Source of the DNA: Amycolatopsis vastitatis
Lineage (GTDB): Bacteria; Actinomycetota; Actinomycetes; Mycobacteriales; Pseudonocardiaceae
Assembly: GCF_002234595.1 (NCBI RefSeq)
Contig: NZ_NMUL01000009.1
Span: forward strand, 124,001-188,000
DNA length: 64,000 bases
Direction of reading: 5' to 3'
Position numbers and translations under genes: made by a program
In this document: positions 1 to 11,853 of the stretch, piece by piece
Layout: each line of letters begins with the position of its first letter
Position numbering within the stretch: position 1 is the stretch's first letter
Notes under the pieces: model-generated
Told to the model about the DNA's origin: nothing
The model's database searches: none
The model's input: only the letters and a program-made list of their open reading frames with translations

Positions 1-43
1 GCGGGCGTCCTGCGTCCGAACCGCCGAAACCCTGGAGGTCCTT

Positions 44-1369
44 GTGCCGCCCGCCACCGGCCGTGCCACCGCCCGGTCCTGGCTGATCTGGCTCGCCGCC
101 GTCACCGCCTACCTCTTCGCGGTCTTCCACCGCACCTCCTTCGGCGTCGCCGGGCTGCAGGCGGCCGAGCGCTTCGGCGTCGGCGCGGCCGCGCTCGGCA
201 CCTTCACCGTGCTGCAGGTCGGCGTCTACGCCGCGATGCAGATCCCGACCGGCGTCCTCGTCGACCGCTACGGTCCCCGCCGCGTGCTCACCGTCGCGGT
301 GCTGGTGCTCGGCGCCGGCCAGATCCTGCTCGGCGTCGCCCACTCCTACGGCCTGGCCCTGTTCGCCCGCGGGGTTCTCGGCCTCGGCGACGCGCTCACC
401 TTCGTCAGCGTGCTGCGCCTGGTCGCCGCCCACTTCCCGGGCGGCCAGTACGCGCTGCTGATGTCGTTCACCTCGGCCATCGGCTACATCGGCAACCTCG
501 CCGCGACCGTCCCGCTGGCGCTCCTGCTCGACGACGCCGGCTGGACGCCCACCTTCCTGGCCGTCGGCGCCGTCACGGTCCTCTACACCGTGGTCGTGAC
601 GCTCCGGGTCCGCGACGTCCCGGCGGGCGTGCCACCGGCCGTCCGAGAACAGGTCCGCCCCCGGGAGTTCGCGCACCAGGTCGCCGAGGCGTGGCGGACG
701 CCGGGGACACGCCTGGGCTTCTGGGTGCACTTCAGCACGATGTTCGCCCCGAACGCCCTGACGCTGCTGTGGGGCGTGCCCTGGCTGGTCCAGGGGCAGG
801 GCCAGTCGAAGGCCACCGCCAGCGCGCTGCTCACCGTGTTCGTCTTCGGGTCGATGGCGGGCGGGCCGCTGCTGGGCGGCTTGATCGGCCGCCACCCGTC
901 GCTGCGGATGCCGCTGGTCGGCGGGTACATCGGCGGCGCCGCGCTGGTCTGGGCGACGCTGCTGGGCTGGCCGGGGCAGGTGCCGGTGGCGGTGCTGGTA
1001 CCCGCGTTCGCCTTCCTGGCCTTCGGCGGCCCGGTGTCGATGATCGGCTTCGCCCTCGCCCGCGACTACAACCCGCTCAGCCGCGTCGGCACGGCGACCG
1101 GCGTGGTCAACGTCGGCGGGTTCGTGGCGACGACGATCGCCGCGCTCGCCGTCGGCGTGCTGCTGCAGGCGACCGGCGGGAACTTCCGGCTGGCGCTGCT
1201 GGCGCTCGTGGTGGTGCTGGCGGTCGGCACGGCCCGGATGCTCGTGTGGTGGCGCCGGGCCCGCGCGCACCTCTTCCTCGCCGAAGCCCGCGGGGAGGAG
1301 CTGCCGGTGCGGATCACCCGCCGCCGCTGGGACGCCGCCCTGCCCGAAGCACCGATCGTCGCGGCCTGA
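44..1369 (+). CDS. Major facilitator superfamily transporter
   Basis: A 441-residue membrane protein with about twelve hydrophobic segments, the usual MFS length. The loop after the second segment reads GVLVDRYGPRR, the MFS signature between helices 2 and 3. The N-terminal part resembles nitrate/nitrite and sugar-type MFS carriers, but the substrate cannot be read from sequence. The GTG start has GGAGG (33-37) seven bases upstream, which fixes it. Two arginine-rich stretches near the C-terminus should be cytoplasmic. The gene stands alone ahead of truB, separated by an inverted-repeat cluster, so co-transcription with truB is doubtful. Family call is firm, function open. Confidence 0.85.
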   Translation: MPPATGRATARSWLIWLAAVTAYLFAVFHRTSFGVAGLQAAERFGVGAAALGTFTVLQVGVYAAMQIPTGVLVDRYGPRRVLTVAVLVLGAGQILLGVAHSYGLALFARGVLGLGDALTFVSVLRLVAAHFPGGQYALLMSFTSAIGYIGNLAATVPLALLLDDAGWTPTFLAVGAVTVLYTVVVTLRVRDVPAGVPPAVREQVRPREFAHQVAEAWRTPGTRLGFWVHFSTMFAPNALTLLWGVPWLVQGQGQSKATASALLTVFVFGSMAGGPLLGGLIGRHPSLRMPLVGGYIGGAALVWATLLGWPGQVPVAVLVPAFAFLAFGGPVSMIGFALARDYNPLSRVGTATGVVNVGGFVATTIAALAVGVLLQATGGNFRLALLALVVVLAVGTARMLVWWRRARAHLFLAEARGEELPVRITRRRWDAALPEAPIVAA

Positions 1370-1384
1370 GCACGTGCGCCCCAA

Positions 1385-1472
1385 ACGCCCCAATGTGGCG
1401 TTGGTTGCGTCCAGCGCACCGAACGCCACATTGGGTGCGTCCAGCGCACCCAACGCCACATTGGGGCGCATC
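1385..1472. repeat. Palindromic cluster of 30-bp units, family CAATGTGGCGTT (copy 1)
   Basis: Three units on a 30-bp period start at 1391, 1421 and 1451. The first reads CAATGTGGCGTT and the other two the reverse complement AACGCCACATTG. The outer ends GCCCCAATGTGGCGTT and AACGCCACATTGGGGC pair perfectly. Each full unit ends with TGCGTCCAGCGCACC. A second copy lies at 36145-36232 with its middle unit in the opposite orientation. The cluster fills the gap between the MFS gene and truB. Confidence 0.9.
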
Positions 1473-1496
1473 CGGCGGTCTCGATAGGGTTCCCGC

Positions 1497-2402
1497 GTGT
1501 CGAGCCCCAAACCGCCCCGCCGCCCCGCCCCGCCGCCCGGCCTGCTCATCGTCGACAAGCCCGCCGGCATGACGTCGCACGACGTCGTCGCCCGCGCCCG
1601 CCGCATCATGGGCACCCGCAAGGTCGGGCACGCCGGCACGCTCGACCCGATGGCGACCGGCGTGCTGGTGCTCGGCATCGAGCGCGCCACCAAGCTGCTC
1701 GGCCACCTGGCGCTGGACCGCAAGACCTACCTCGCCACCCTGAGCCTGGGCAGCAGCACCACGACCGACGACGCCGAGGGCGAAGTCCTCACGCAAGCCG
1801 AAACCACGAACATCCAGGACGTGGACATCGCGAACGGCGTGGCCAAGCTGACCGGCGACATCCAGCAGGTGCCCAGCGCGGTCAGCGCGGTCAAGATCGA
1901 CGGCAAGCGCGCCTACGCCCGCGTCCGCGCCGGCGAGGACGTCGTCATCCCGCCGCGCCCGGTCACCGTCTACCGCTTCGACGTCCTGGCCGTCCGCCAC
2001 GAAGAGGACCACGTCGAGGTCGACGCGGTCGTCGAATGCTCCTCCGGCACCTACGTCCGCGCGCTGGCCCGCGACCTCGGCGTGGACCTCGGCGTCGGCG
2101 GTCACCTGAAGGCGCTGCGGCGCACCACGGTCGGGCCGTTCACCCTGGCGAAGGCGAAAACCCTCGACCAGCTCGAAGAACAGCCCGAGCTGAGCCTCGA
2201 CCTCGACGCCGCCGTCGCCGCCGCCTTCCCGCGCCGCGACCTCGACGCCGCGACGGCGAAGGCGGTCCGCCACGGCCAGCGCATCCCGGCGGCCGGCGTC
2301 GAAGGCACCTACGGGCTCTTCGGACCCGACGGCCGGGTGCTCGCCCTGGCCGCGGACGAAGAAGGCGTGTCCCGCGCAGTGGTCGTGTTGCTGCCCGCCT
2401 AG
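1497..2402 (+). CDS. truB: tRNA pseudouridine(55) synthase TruB
   Basis: Converts U55 in the T-loop of tRNAs to pseudouridine in the cytoplasm. The 301-residue protein has the TruB opening GLLIVDKPAGMTSHDVV and, near residue 50, HAGTLDPMATGVL, which holds the catalytic aspartate. YLATLSLGSSTTTDDAEG and the YVRALARDLG segment are also family hallmarks. The length is normal for actinobacterial TruB, including the C-terminal PUA-like part. The GTG start gives a proline-rich lead of about 15 residues. ribF follows after 27 bp, the arrangement seen in mycobacteria (truB upstream of ribF), so the two are probably co-transcribed. Confidence 0.97.
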   Translation: MSSPKPPRRPAPPPGLLIVDKPAGMTSHDVVARARRIMGTRKVGHAGTLDPMATGVLVLGIERATKLLGHLALDRKTYLATLSLGSSTTTDDAEGEVLTQAETTNIQDVDIANGVAKLTGDIQQVPSAVSAVKIDGKRAYARVRAGEDVVIPPRPVTVYRFDVLAVRHEEDHVEVDAVVECSSGTYVRALARDLGVDLGVGGHLKALRRTTVGPFTLAKAKTLDQLEEQPELSLDLDAAVAAAFPRRDLDAATAKAVRHGQRIPAAGVEGTYGLFGPDGRVLALAADEEGVSRAVVVLLPA

Positions 2403-2429
2403 GGTGGTCTCGAGAGACGGGAGTGTGAC

Positions 2430-3419
2430 GTGCTGCGGTGGCGTGGGCTGGGGGACCTTCCCGGCAGCTGGGGCCGGTGCGTGGTCACCATCGGCGTGTT
2501 CGACGGGGTGCACCGGGGGCACCAGGAGCTGATCAGCCGGACCGTGGCCGCGGCCGCCGAGCGGGGGCTGCCGAGCGTCATGCTGACCTTCGACCCGCAC
2601 CCGTCGGAGGTGCTGCGCCCGGGCAGCCACCCGGCGCAGCTGACCACGTTGCGGCGCAAGGCCGAGATCGTCGAAGGCCTCGGCGTCGACGTCTTCTGCG
2701 TGCTGCCGTTCACCCTGGAGCTGTCCCGGCTGCAGCCGGAGGAGTTCGTGCACGAGGTCCTGGTCGACCGGCTGCACGCGGCCGCGGTGATCGTCGGCGA
2801 CAACTTCACCTTCGGCGCCAAGGCCGCCGGGGACGTCGCGCTGCTGCGCACCCTGGGCCGCCGCTTCGGTTTCGCCGCCTACGGCGCCGAACTCCAGGGC
2901 AAGGAACTGTCCGAAGAGGACCAGTCGGCCATCACCTTCTCGAGCACCTACGTCCGGTCGTGCATCGACGCCGGTGACGTCGTGGCCGCCGCCGAGGCGC
3001 TGGGCCGCCCGCACCGGCTGGAAGGGATCGTCGTCCGCGGTGTCGGCCGCGGCCACGACCTGGGCTACCCGACGGCGAACCTGTCGACTCCGCGCTTCGC
3101 CGCCGTCCCGGCCGACGGCGTGTACAGCGCTTGGTTCACCCGCTCGGCTGATCCCGGACGCCGGCTGCGCGCCGCGGTCTCGGTCGGCACGAACCCGACG
3201 TTCTCCGGGCGCGAGCGGACCGTCGAGGCGTTCGTCCTCGACGTCGACGAGGACTTCTACGGCCAGCACGTCGCGATCGACTTCGTGACGCGGCTGCGCG
3301 ACCAGGTGCGGTTCGCCGATTCGGCCGGGCTGGTCGCCCAGATCGACGAGGACGTCGTGGCGACGCGGAAGGCGCTCCCCGAAGGGGGCGAAGAGGGGAT
3401 TTCGCGTTCACGCACGTGA
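2430..3419 (+). CDS. ribF: Bifunctional riboflavin kinase / FMN adenylyltransferase RibF
   Basis: Phosphorylates riboflavin to FMN and adenylylates FMN to FAD. The N-terminal nucleotidyltransferase domain (about residues 15-185) shows GVFDGVHRGHQEL, with the HxGH-like nucleotide-binding motif, and later TFSSTYVRSCIDAGDV. The C-terminal kinase domain (about 190-315) has GRGHDLGYPTANL and ADGVYSAW, the ATP/flavin-binding PTAN signature. At 329 residues the length is typical. The GTG start lies 27 bp after truB. The tail after DEDVVATRKALP is low-complexity. Both domains keep their motifs, so both activities are expected. Confidence 0.97.
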   Translation: MLRWRGLGDLPGSWGRCVVTIGVFDGVHRGHQELISRTVAAAAERGLPSVMLTFDPHPSEVLRPGSHPAQLTTLRRKAEIVEGLGVDVFCVLPFTLELSRLQPEEFVHEVLVDRLHAAAVIVGDNFTFGAKAAGDVALLRTLGRRFGFAAYGAELQGKELSEEDQSAITFSSTYVRSCIDAGDVVAAAEALGRPHRLEGIVVRGVGRGHDLGYPTANLSTPRFAAVPADGVYSAWFTRSADPGRRLRAAVSVGTNPTFSGRERTVEAFVLDVDEDFYGQHVAIDFVTRLRDQVRFADSAGLVAQIDEDVVATRKALPEGGEEGISRSRT

Positions 3420-3478
3420 CAGCGGTGGCAAAATGCGCACGGACGTGTGCAGGCGGTTTTTAAGGGGAGCGGGAACTG

Positions 3479-3952
3479 GTGGAGGACCACAAGATCGTCC
3501 AGCGCAACATCGCGTTGCAGCGCGAGTGGTACGGAGAGCCGCTCGGCGACCGGGTGCGCCGGCTCGTCGTCGCGTTCGACGTGTCGCAGGCGTTCCTGGC
3601 CGAGGTCCTCGGGATCAGCGCTCCCATGCTCAGCCAGGTGATGAGCGGGCGGCGGGCGAAGATCGGCAACCCGGTCGTGCTGGCCAGGATGATCATGCTC
3701 GAGCGCAAGATCCTCGTGCCCGAGGTCGCCGCCGGCAACCGCGAGGCGATGCTGGCCGCGATGGAGGACGTCCGCGACTCGCGTCCCACCGTCGGCCGCG
3801 ACAACATCCCGGTGGTCAACGAGGACCAGAAGGTCCTCGCCTACCTGCGTGACGTGGCCGAGGACGAGGACCTGGGCGAGGCCGCCAAGCGCCTCGACGA
3901 GGACTTCCCGGCCATCGCCGACCTGCTCCGCCGGGCCGGCAACGGCGCCTGA
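3479..3952 (+). CDS. XRE-family helix-turn-helix DNA-binding protein
   Basis: A 157-residue protein with a helix-turn-helix near residues 25-55 (DVSQAFLAEVLGISAPMLSQVMSGRR), the XRE arrangement. The C-terminal half is acidic and helical (DEDLGEAAKRLDEDFPAIADLLRR) and may dimerise or bind a partner. There is no ligand-binding domain. The GTG start is preceded by AAGGGGAGCGG (3463-3473). Its stop codon shares one base with the ATG of the next gene, so the 2H phosphoesterase is translationally coupled to it. The target is unknown; the place between ribF and rpsO suggests a housekeeping or RNA-related role, which is inference. Confidence 0.85.
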   Translation: MEDHKIVQRNIALQREWYGEPLGDRVRRLVVAFDVSQAFLAEVLGISAPMLSQVMSGRRAKIGNPVVLARMIMLERKILVPEVAAGNREAMLAAMEDVRDSRPTVGRDNIPVVNEDQKVLAYLRDVAEDEDLGEAAKRLDEDFPAIADLLRRAGNGA

Positions 3953-4455
3953 TGCCGGTCCTGTTCAGCGCGCTGCTCCCGCCGGACGATGTCGTCGAGA
4001 CGCTGGCCGGAGCCCTCGGCGACCGCGGCGACGGCCTTCGCTGGGAGCCGCCGGAACGCTGGCACGTCACCCTCGCCTACTACGGGCAGGACGACCTGGA
4101 CGAACGCGGCGCCTGGCTTGCGGAGCGGCTGGCCGGGCGCGCCGCCGTCGACGTCCGGCTGGAAAAGGCCGCGACGTTCCCCGGGGTGCTGTGGTTGACT
4201 GTCGCCGGATCGGAGCTGACGCCGCTCGCGCACGCCGCGGGTGCCGACGCCGAAGCGAGGCCCTACACGGCCCACCTGACGCTCGCGCGGTTCCCCCGGG
4301 AAGAACCCGGCCTCGGCGCGCGTTGGACAGAACGTCTCTCGAACTTCGCGAGCCGGAGCTGGCAGGCCACCTCGGTGGCGCTGATGACCAGCGAGCGCGA
4401 GCCGGGCGGGCACCGCTACCGGGTCGCTCGCTCGTTCGAGCTGAACCGCGCCTGA
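3952..4455 (+). CDS. thpR: 2'-5' RNA ligase family / RNA 2',3'-cyclic phosphodiesterase (2H phosphoesterase)
   Basis: A 167-residue 2H phosphoesterase. Both catalytic H-x-T-h motifs are present: WHVTLAYYG near residue 41 and AHLTLARFP near residue 107. Family members hydrolyse 2',3'-cyclic phosphate RNA ends to 2'-phosphates; the ligase reaction is seen in vitro. Length and motif spacing match ThpR/LigT proteins. The ATG overlaps the TGA of the upstream XRE gene by one base, so the pair is almost certainly one operon. The symbol is by family, and the natural substrate is not shown by sequence. Confidence 0.9.
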   Translation: MPVLFSALLPPDDVVETLAGALGDRGDGLRWEPPERWHVTLAYYGQDDLDERGAWLAERLAGRAAVDVRLEKAATFPGVLWLTVAGSELTPLAHAAGADAEARPYTAHLTLARFPREEPGLGARWTERLSNFASRSWQATSVALMTSEREPGGHRYRVARSFELNRA

Positions 4456-4586
4456 AGACCCAGTTCAGCGGGCTGGTAACCTCAACGATCGGGTCCGGCT
4501 GCAGTCCGTGGCGGCCGTGACCGTCTTCCCGGCGTGCATCCACGTCCGGGGCCGCACGGCACTGATTATTTCGAGGAGCAACACAA

Positions 4587-4856
4587 GTGGCGCTGTCCAC
4601 CGAAGAGAAGAAGTCGATCCTTGCCGAGTACGGCGTGCACGACTCGGACACCGGATCCCCCGAGGCCCAGGTCGCGCTGCTGACCAAGCGCATCGTCGGC
4701 CTCACCGAGCACCTCAAGGAACACAAGCACGACCACCACTCGCGTCGCGGGCTCCTGCTGCTGGTCGGCCGTCGCCGCCGGCTGCTGAACTACGTGATGA
4801 AGGTGGACATCGAGCGTTACCGTGCGCTGATCCAGCGCCTCGGCCTGCGCCGATAG
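4587..4856 (+). CDS. rpsO: 30S ribosomal protein uS15
   Basis: An 89-residue protein, the exact family length, with the S15 core [23 protein letters not shown] and [16 protein letters not shown]. It binds the three-way junction of the 16S rRNA central domain during 30S assembly. The GTG start follows GAGGAGCAAC (4572-4581). A hairpin follows the stop codon and then pnp, the rpsO-pnp order conserved in many bacteria. The 130-bp upstream region probably holds its promoter; in other bacteria S15 represses its own translation, which I cannot show here. Confidence 0.98.
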   Translation: MALSTEEKKSILAEYGVHDSDTGSPEAQVALLTKRIVGLTEHLKEHKHDHHSRRGLLLLVGRRRRLLNYVMKVDIERYRALIQRLGLRR

Positions 4857-4863
4857 CTGCAAC

Positions 4864-4897
4864 CGAGGGGGAGTGACCACCGGGTCGCTCCCCCTCG
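4864..4897 (+). terminator. Hairpin after rpsO
   Basis: A 15-bp stem with one mismatch: CGAGGGGGAGTGACC (4864-4878) pairs with GGTCGCTCCCCCTCG (4883-4897) around a four-base loop. It begins seven bases after the rpsO stop. No U-run follows, so it may be a weak terminator or RNA-stabilising stem between rpsO and pnp rather than a full stop. Confidence 0.65.
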
Positions 4898-4939
4898 CCG
4901 CAGGTACAACACCAGACGGCGCGAGCGCGCACGAGGGTC

Positions 4940-5010
4940 CGTCCGCCGGTCCTCGGTAGTGGTTCCCGGGAAGCGTCCCGGGAGCTTCGATCGAAGACCG
5001 GCCTCATTCC
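4940..5010 (+). promoter_or_regulatory. Structured 5' leader of pnp, candidate Actino-pnp RNA
   Basis: The 233-bp gap before pnp holds nested stems. GCCGGTC (4945-4951) pairs with GACCGGC (4996-5002) and encloses a perfect 8-bp hairpin, TCCCGGGA (4964-4971) with TCCCGGGA (4976-4983) around an AGCG loop. Position and architecture suit the actinobacterial Actino-pnp leader motif (Rfam) described upstream of polynucleotide phosphorylase genes, thought to act in autoregulation of exoribonuclease expression. Assignment is by position and stem pattern only; a covariance-model search was not possible. Confidence 0.5.
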
Positions 5011-5089
5011 TCGAGCGTCCTCAGGCGAAATGGGTCCCAGGGTGGGAGACTCGCGCCGTATAGAAGGAACTAAAGAGGAGAAACACCCT

Positions 5090-7345
5090 ATGACCGACTC
5101 CACCGGAGTCACCGTGCACGAGACCGAAGCCGTGATCGACAACGGCCGGTTCGGCACCCGCACCGTCCGCTTCGAGACGGGCCGCCTGGCCAAGCAGGCC
5201 GCCGGCGCCGTCGTCGCGTACCTCGACGAAGAGACCATGCTGCTCTCGGCGACGACCGCGTCGAAGCACCCGAAGGACCACTTCGACTTCTTCCCCCTGA
5301 CGGTGGACGTCGAGGAGCGCATGTACGCGGCCGGCCGCATCCCCGGCGCGTTCTTCCGCCGCGAGGGCCGTCCCTCGACCGACGCGATCCTGACCTGCCG
5401 CCTGATCGACCGGCCGCTGCGCCCGTCGTTCACCGACGGTCTCCGCAACGAGATCCAGGTCGTCATCACCGTCCAGAGCCTGAACCCGGACGACCCGTAC
5501 GACGTGCTGGCCATCAACGCCGCGTCGGCGTCGACCCAGATCGCCGGCCTGCCGTTCTCCGGCCCGGTCGGCGGCGTGCGCGTCGCGCTGGTCGAGGACC
5601 AGTGGGTCGCGTTCCCGACCTGGTCGCAGCTGGAGAAGGCGACCTTCAACATGGTCGTCGCCGGCCGCATCGTGGGCGATGACGTCGCGATCATGATGGT
5701 CGAGGCCGAGGGCACCGAGCGCACGCTCGACCTGATCGCCGACGGCGGCAAGGCGCCGGACGAGGTCGCGGTCGCCGAAGGCCTCGAGGCCTCGAAGCCG
5801 TTCATCAAGGTGCTGTGCGAGGCCCAGCAGAAGCTGGCCGACGTCGCCGCCAAGCCGACCGGTGAGTTCCCGGTCTTCCTGGCCTACGAGCAGGACGTCT
5901 ACGAGGCCGTCGCGGCGATCGCCACCGACGACCTGGCCCGCGCGCTGCAGATCCCGGGCAAGCAGGACCGCGACGCCGCGACCGACGAGGTCAAGGCCGC
6001 CGTCCTGGAGAAGGTCGGCCTGGGCGAAGGCGAGGCCTTCGAAGGCCGCGACAAGGAGATCGGCGGGGCGTTCAAGGCCCTGACGAAGAAGATCATGCGC
6101 CAGCGGGTCCTCACCGAGAAGATCCGCATGGACGGCCGTGGCCTCACCGACATCCGGTCGCTCTCGGCCGAGGTCGCCGTGATCCCGCGGGCGCACGGCT
6201 CGGCGCTGTTCGAGCGCGGCGAAACCCAGATCCTGGGCGTCACCACGCTGAACATGCTTCGCCTGGAGCAGCAGATCGACTCGCTGTCCCCGGAGACGCA
6301 CAAGCGCTACATGCACCACTACAACTTCCCCCCGTTCTCCACTGGCGAGACCGGCCGCGTCGGTTCGCCGAAGCGCCGCGAGATCGGCCACGGCATGCTC
6401 GCCGAGCGCGCCCTGGTGCCGGTGCTGCCGAAGCGGGACGAGTTCCCGTACGCGATCCGCCAGGTCTCCGAGGCGCTGGGCTCCAACGGCTCGACCTCGA
6501 TGGGTTCGGTCTGCGCGTCCACCATGGCGCTGTACAACGCCGGCGTGCCGCTGAAGGCGCCGGTCGCGGGCATCGCGATGGGCCTGGTCTCCGACGAGGT
6601 CGACGGCGAGACCCGCTACGTGGCGCTCACCGACATCCTCGGCGCCGAGGACGCCCTGGGCGACATGGACTTCAAGGTCGCCGGCACCAAGGACATCATC
6701 ACCGCGCTGCAGCTGGACACGAAGCTCGACGGCATCCCCTCCGAGGTGCTCGCCGCCGCGCTGAAGCAGGCGAAGGACGCTCGCCTCACGATCCTGGAGG
6801 TCATCGCCGAGGCGATCGACAGCCCGGACGAGATGAGCCCGTACTCCCCGCGCGTCACCAGCGTGAAGATCCCGGTCGACAAGATCGGCGAGGTCATCGG
6901 CCCGAAGGGCAAGATGATCAACTCGATCACCGAGCAGACCGGTGCCGACATCTCCATCGAGGACGACGGCACGATCTACGTGGGCGCGGCCGACGGCCCG
7001 TCGGCGGAGGCGGCGATCGACCTGATCAACGCCATCGCCAACCCGCAGCTGCCCAAGGTCGGCGAGCGCTTCCTCGGCACCGTGGTGAAGACGGCCGCGT
7101 TCGGCGCGTTCGTCTCGCTGCTGCCGGGCAAGGACGGCCTGGTGCACATCTCCAAGCTGGGCAACGGCAAGCGGATCAACAAGGTCGAAGACGTGGTCAA
7201 CGTGGGCGACAAGCTCCGCGTCGAGATCGCCGACATCGACAACCGCGGCAAGATCAGCCTGATCGTCGTCAAGGAGGACGAGCCGGCCAAGCCCGCCGAC
7301 GCTGAGGCTCCCGCCGCCGACGCCGAGAAGGCCGACGCCAAGTAA
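5090..7345 (+). CDS. pnp: Polynucleotide phosphorylase (guanosine pentaphosphate synthetase type)
   Basis: A 3'-to-5' phosphorolytic exoribonuclease, also able to add tails; actinobacterial forms can make pppGpp in vitro, the source of the name GpsI. The 751-residue protein has two RNase PH repeats (about residues 20-240 and 330-560), a KH domain with [14 protein letters not shown] near residue 600, an S1 domain with [20 protein letters not shown] near 657, and a short Ala/Asp/Lys tail. The ATG at 5090 has the strong site AAAGAGGAGAAA (5072-5083), so the 20-codon upstream in-frame extension is rejected. A conserved-type structured leader precedes it. Confidence 0.98.
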   Translation: MTDSTGVTVHETEAVIDNGRFGTRTVRFETGRLAKQAAGAVVAYLDEETMLLSATTASKHPKDHFDFFPLTVDVEERMYAAGRIPGAFFRREGRPSTDAILTCRLIDRPLRPSFTDGLRNEIQVVITVQSLNPDDPYDVLAINAASASTQIAGLPFSGPVGGVRVALVEDQWVAFPTWSQLEKATFNMVVAGRIVGDDVAIMMVEAEGTERTLDLIADGGKAPDEVAVAEGLEASKPFIKVLCEAQQKLADVAAKPTGEFPVFLAYEQDVYEAVAAIATDDLARALQIPGKQDRDAATDEVKAAVLEKVGLGEGEAFEGRDKEIGGAFKALTKKIMRQRVLTEKIRMDGRGLTDIRSLSAEVAVIPRAHGSALFERGETQILGVTTLNMLRLEQQIDSLSPETHKRYMHHYNFPPFSTGETGRVGSPKRREIGHGMLAERALVPVLPKRDEFPYAIRQVSEALGSNGSTSMGSVCASTMALYNAGVPLKAPVAGIAMGLVSDEVDGETRYVALTDILGAEDALGDMDFKVAGTKDIITALQLDTKLDGIPSEVLAAALKQAKDARLTILEVIAEAIDSPDEMSPYSPRVTSVKIPVDKIGEVIGPKGKMINSITEQTGADISIEDDGTIYVGAADGPSAEAAIDLINAIANPQLPKVGERFLGTVVKTAAFGAFVSLLPGKDGLVHISKLGNGKRINKVEDVVNVGDKLRVEIADIDNRGKISLIVVKEDEPAKPADAEAPAADAEKADAK

Positions 7346-7370
7346 GGCCGCAGTTCAGCGAAATATCGGT

Positions 7371-7413
7371 CCGTGAAGGCCACCTCGGGGGACTCCCGAG
7401 GTGGCCTTCACGG
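7371..7413. repeat. Perfect 19-bp inverted repeat between pnp and M16 protease gene
   Basis: CCGTGAAGGCCACCTCGGG (7371-7389) pairs without mismatch with its complement at 7395-7413 around a five-base loop. It could stabilise or end the pnp transcript, but no U-tract follows and the next gene starts 20 bp later. The length and perfection are like the other intergenic palindromes of this window. Confidence 0.85.
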
Positions 7414-7432
7414 CAAGGTGAGTAAGGAACCC

Positions 7433-9974
<2,542 letters not shown>

Positions 9975-9989
<15 letters not shown>

Positions 9990-10931
9990 CTCCGGCGCGA
10001 AGATCTCTTCGATCTGCCACCGGCGCGAGGACAAGCCCTGTTCGTAGTGGTACCTCAGGTACGTGTCCAGGGTGGAGCGGTTGGCGGAAATCCCGTAGGG
10101 CCACCAGTCTTCGCCGAACTCGTCGAGTGTTTCGTCGACCAGTGCGTTCGTCCAGGGCAGCATGGTCTGGACCTGGTAGAGCCGCCGGCCGCGGCGGTAG
10201 CGCTCGGCGGCGGCATCCTTCGCGGCTTCGAACATCGTGTAGACGCGGCGGGCCAGGCCGGGATCGTCCCGCAGGAGGTCCCGCCGGGCGACGATCGTGT
10301 GCATGATCGGGAAGATCCCGGTCCGGCGGTGGTAGTCGCGTTCCCGCGCGACGAAGTCCGGGAAGAGCCGGGCGACGTCCGGGTGCCCGTCGAGCACGCA
10401 CTGCGGGACGTTGGCGGAGAACAGCGCGTCGATCTCGCCGGTGGCGAGCATGTCGTTCAGCGTTTTGCCCAGCCCGGCCGGGGTGACGTCGACGGCGTCG
10501 GGGTGCGGGTGCGGGATGAAACCGAAGGGCGCCGACGGGTGTTCGAGGCCGCCGATGACCCAGCGGTTCGTCTCGGGCTTGAACCCGTACTCGTCCATCA
10601 GGATGCCCTTGGCCCAGACACCCGAGTCCTGGCCGTAGGTCCCGAATTCGCCGATGGTCCGACCGGTGAGGTCACCGGGACCGGCGATCCCGGAGCGGGT
10701 GTTGACGAAGACGCACGAATGCCGGAAGACCCGGTTCGGGAAGATCGGCAGTGCCACGTACGGCATGCCTTCTTCCAGTAGGCGCAGGTAGAACGTCAGG
10801 CCGAGTTCGGCGACGTCGAACTCGCCGCGGACCACCCGGTCGAAGATCTCGGGCAGCGTGGCGGCGGTCTCGACCGAGCTGCTTTCGAACAGCTGCCGGG
10901 TCGTGTCGTAGGGGAAGCATCCGATCTTCAT
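9975..10931 (-). CDS. 4,5-dihydroxyphthalate decarboxylase-like / ABC substrate-binding-like protein
   Basis: A 318-residue protein of the family that includes 4,5-dihydroxyphthalate decarboxylase, which has a periplasmic-binding-protein fold. The family pattern is clear: GCFPYDTTRQLFES, GEFDVAELGLTFYLRLL, ALPIFPNRVFRHSCVFVNT and GRTIGEFGTYGQDSGVWAKGI. It has no signal peptide, so a cytoplasmic enzyme is likelier than a binding protein. The start at 10931 is chosen; an in-frame ATG four codons upstream would overlap a palindrome. The gene is divergent from a LysR regulator 70 bp away, the classic arrangement for control of a catabolic gene. The substrate is not known. Confidence 0.75.
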
Positions 10932-10935
10932 GGTT

Positions 10936-10946
10936 CCGATCATCGG
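10936..10946. promoter_or_regulatory. Candidate LysR operator in the divergent spacer
   Basis: An 11-bp perfect palindrome, CCGAT-C-ATCGG, lies five bases upstream of the decarboxylase-like start in the 70-bp spacer shared with the LysR gene. Position supports an operator; the short length leaves chance possible. Confidence 0.3.
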
Positions 10947-11001
10947 CGCGGGCGGCCCGGGACGTCCAAGACCGGTTCGGCCGGCTCGATACTCTGGCGG
11001 T

Positions 11002-11853
11002 ATGGACCTGCGGGTGCTCCGGTACTTCGTCGCGGTGGCCGAGGAGCGGCACGTCGGCCGCGCGGCGAGCCGCCTGCACATGGCGCAGCCGCCGCTGAGC
11101 CGGGCGGTGCGCGGGCTGGAGGACGAGCTGGGCGCGACGCTGTTCGAGCGCACGCCCAAGGGAGTCGCGCTCACCGCCGCCGGAACCGCCCTGTACGACG
11201 AGGCCGTCGCGCTGCTGGCCCAGGCGGGCCGCATCCGCGACCGGGTGACCGCGGCGGCGGGCGCGGCGACCCTGACGATCGGCACCCTGGCGGACGCGGC
11301 GGAGCAGGTCGGCTCCCGGCTGGTCCCGCTGTTCCGCGAGCAGTACCCGCACGTGGACGTCCGGGTGCACGAAACGGACCTCGCCGACCCGACGGCGGGC
11401 CTGCGCGCCGGCCTGGTCGACGTGGCGTTGACGCGGACGCCGTTCGAGAGCGCGGGACTTGGCGTCCACGTGCTGCGCCCGGTACGGGTGGGCGTGGTGC
11501 TGCGCGACGACGACCCCCTGGCCGGCCGGCCCGAGGTGGCGACGGCCGACCTGTCCGGCCGCCGGTGGGTCCGGCTCCCGGACGGCGCCGACCCCCGCTG
11601 GACGGCGTACTGGACGGGCGGCCCGCCCGCCGACGACGCCCCGGTCCTGCGGACGGTCCAGGAGTGCCTGCAGGCGGTGCTGTGGAACGCCGTCGCGGCG
11701 CTCGCCCCGGTGGACCAGCCGCTGCCGGCGGGCCTGCGTGTCGTGCCCGCGTCCGACCGCCCGCCGAGCGAGCTGGTGGTGGCGTGGCCGAAAGCGGCGA
11801 GCAGCCCGCTCGTCCGCGGTTTCGTGCGCATCACGGCGGCGGCGACCCGGTGA
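11002..11853 (+). CDS. LysR-family transcriptional regulator
   Basis: A 283-residue LysR protein: N-terminal winged helix-turn-helix (residues 1-60, RYFVAVAEERHVGRAASRLH then QPPLSRAVRGLEDELGATLF) and a two-lobe effector domain (about 88-283). The ATG at 11002 puts the HTH at the normal distance from the N-terminus, so the longer frame from 10930 is rejected. It is divergent from the dihydroxyphthalate-decarboxylase-like gene, its probable target. It overlaps the following membrane protein gene by four bases (GTGA), so that gene is likely co-expressed. Confidence 0.93.
   Translation: MDLRVLRYFVAVAEERHVGRAASRLHMAQPPLSRAVRGLEDELGATLFERTPKGVALTAAGTALYDEAVALLAQAGRIRDRVTAAAGAATLTIGTLADAAEQVGSRLVPLFREQYPHVDVRVHETDLADPTAGLRAGLVDVALTRTPFESAGLGVHVLRPVRVGVVLRDDDPLAGRPEVATADLSGRRWVRLPDGADPRWTAYWTGGPPADDAPVLRTVQECLQAVLWNAVAALAPVDQPLPAGLRVVPASDRPPSELVVAWPKAASSPLVRGFVRITAAATR

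Noticed and set aside
1314..3269. Long minus-strand frame opposite truB and ribF
   Set aside because: High GC keeps antisense frames open; truB and ribF have complete family motifs on the plus strand.
5021..7147. 708-codon minus-strand frame opposite pnp
   Set aside because: Shadow of pnp: low-complexity Arg/Asp/Gly/Leu composition and no domain.
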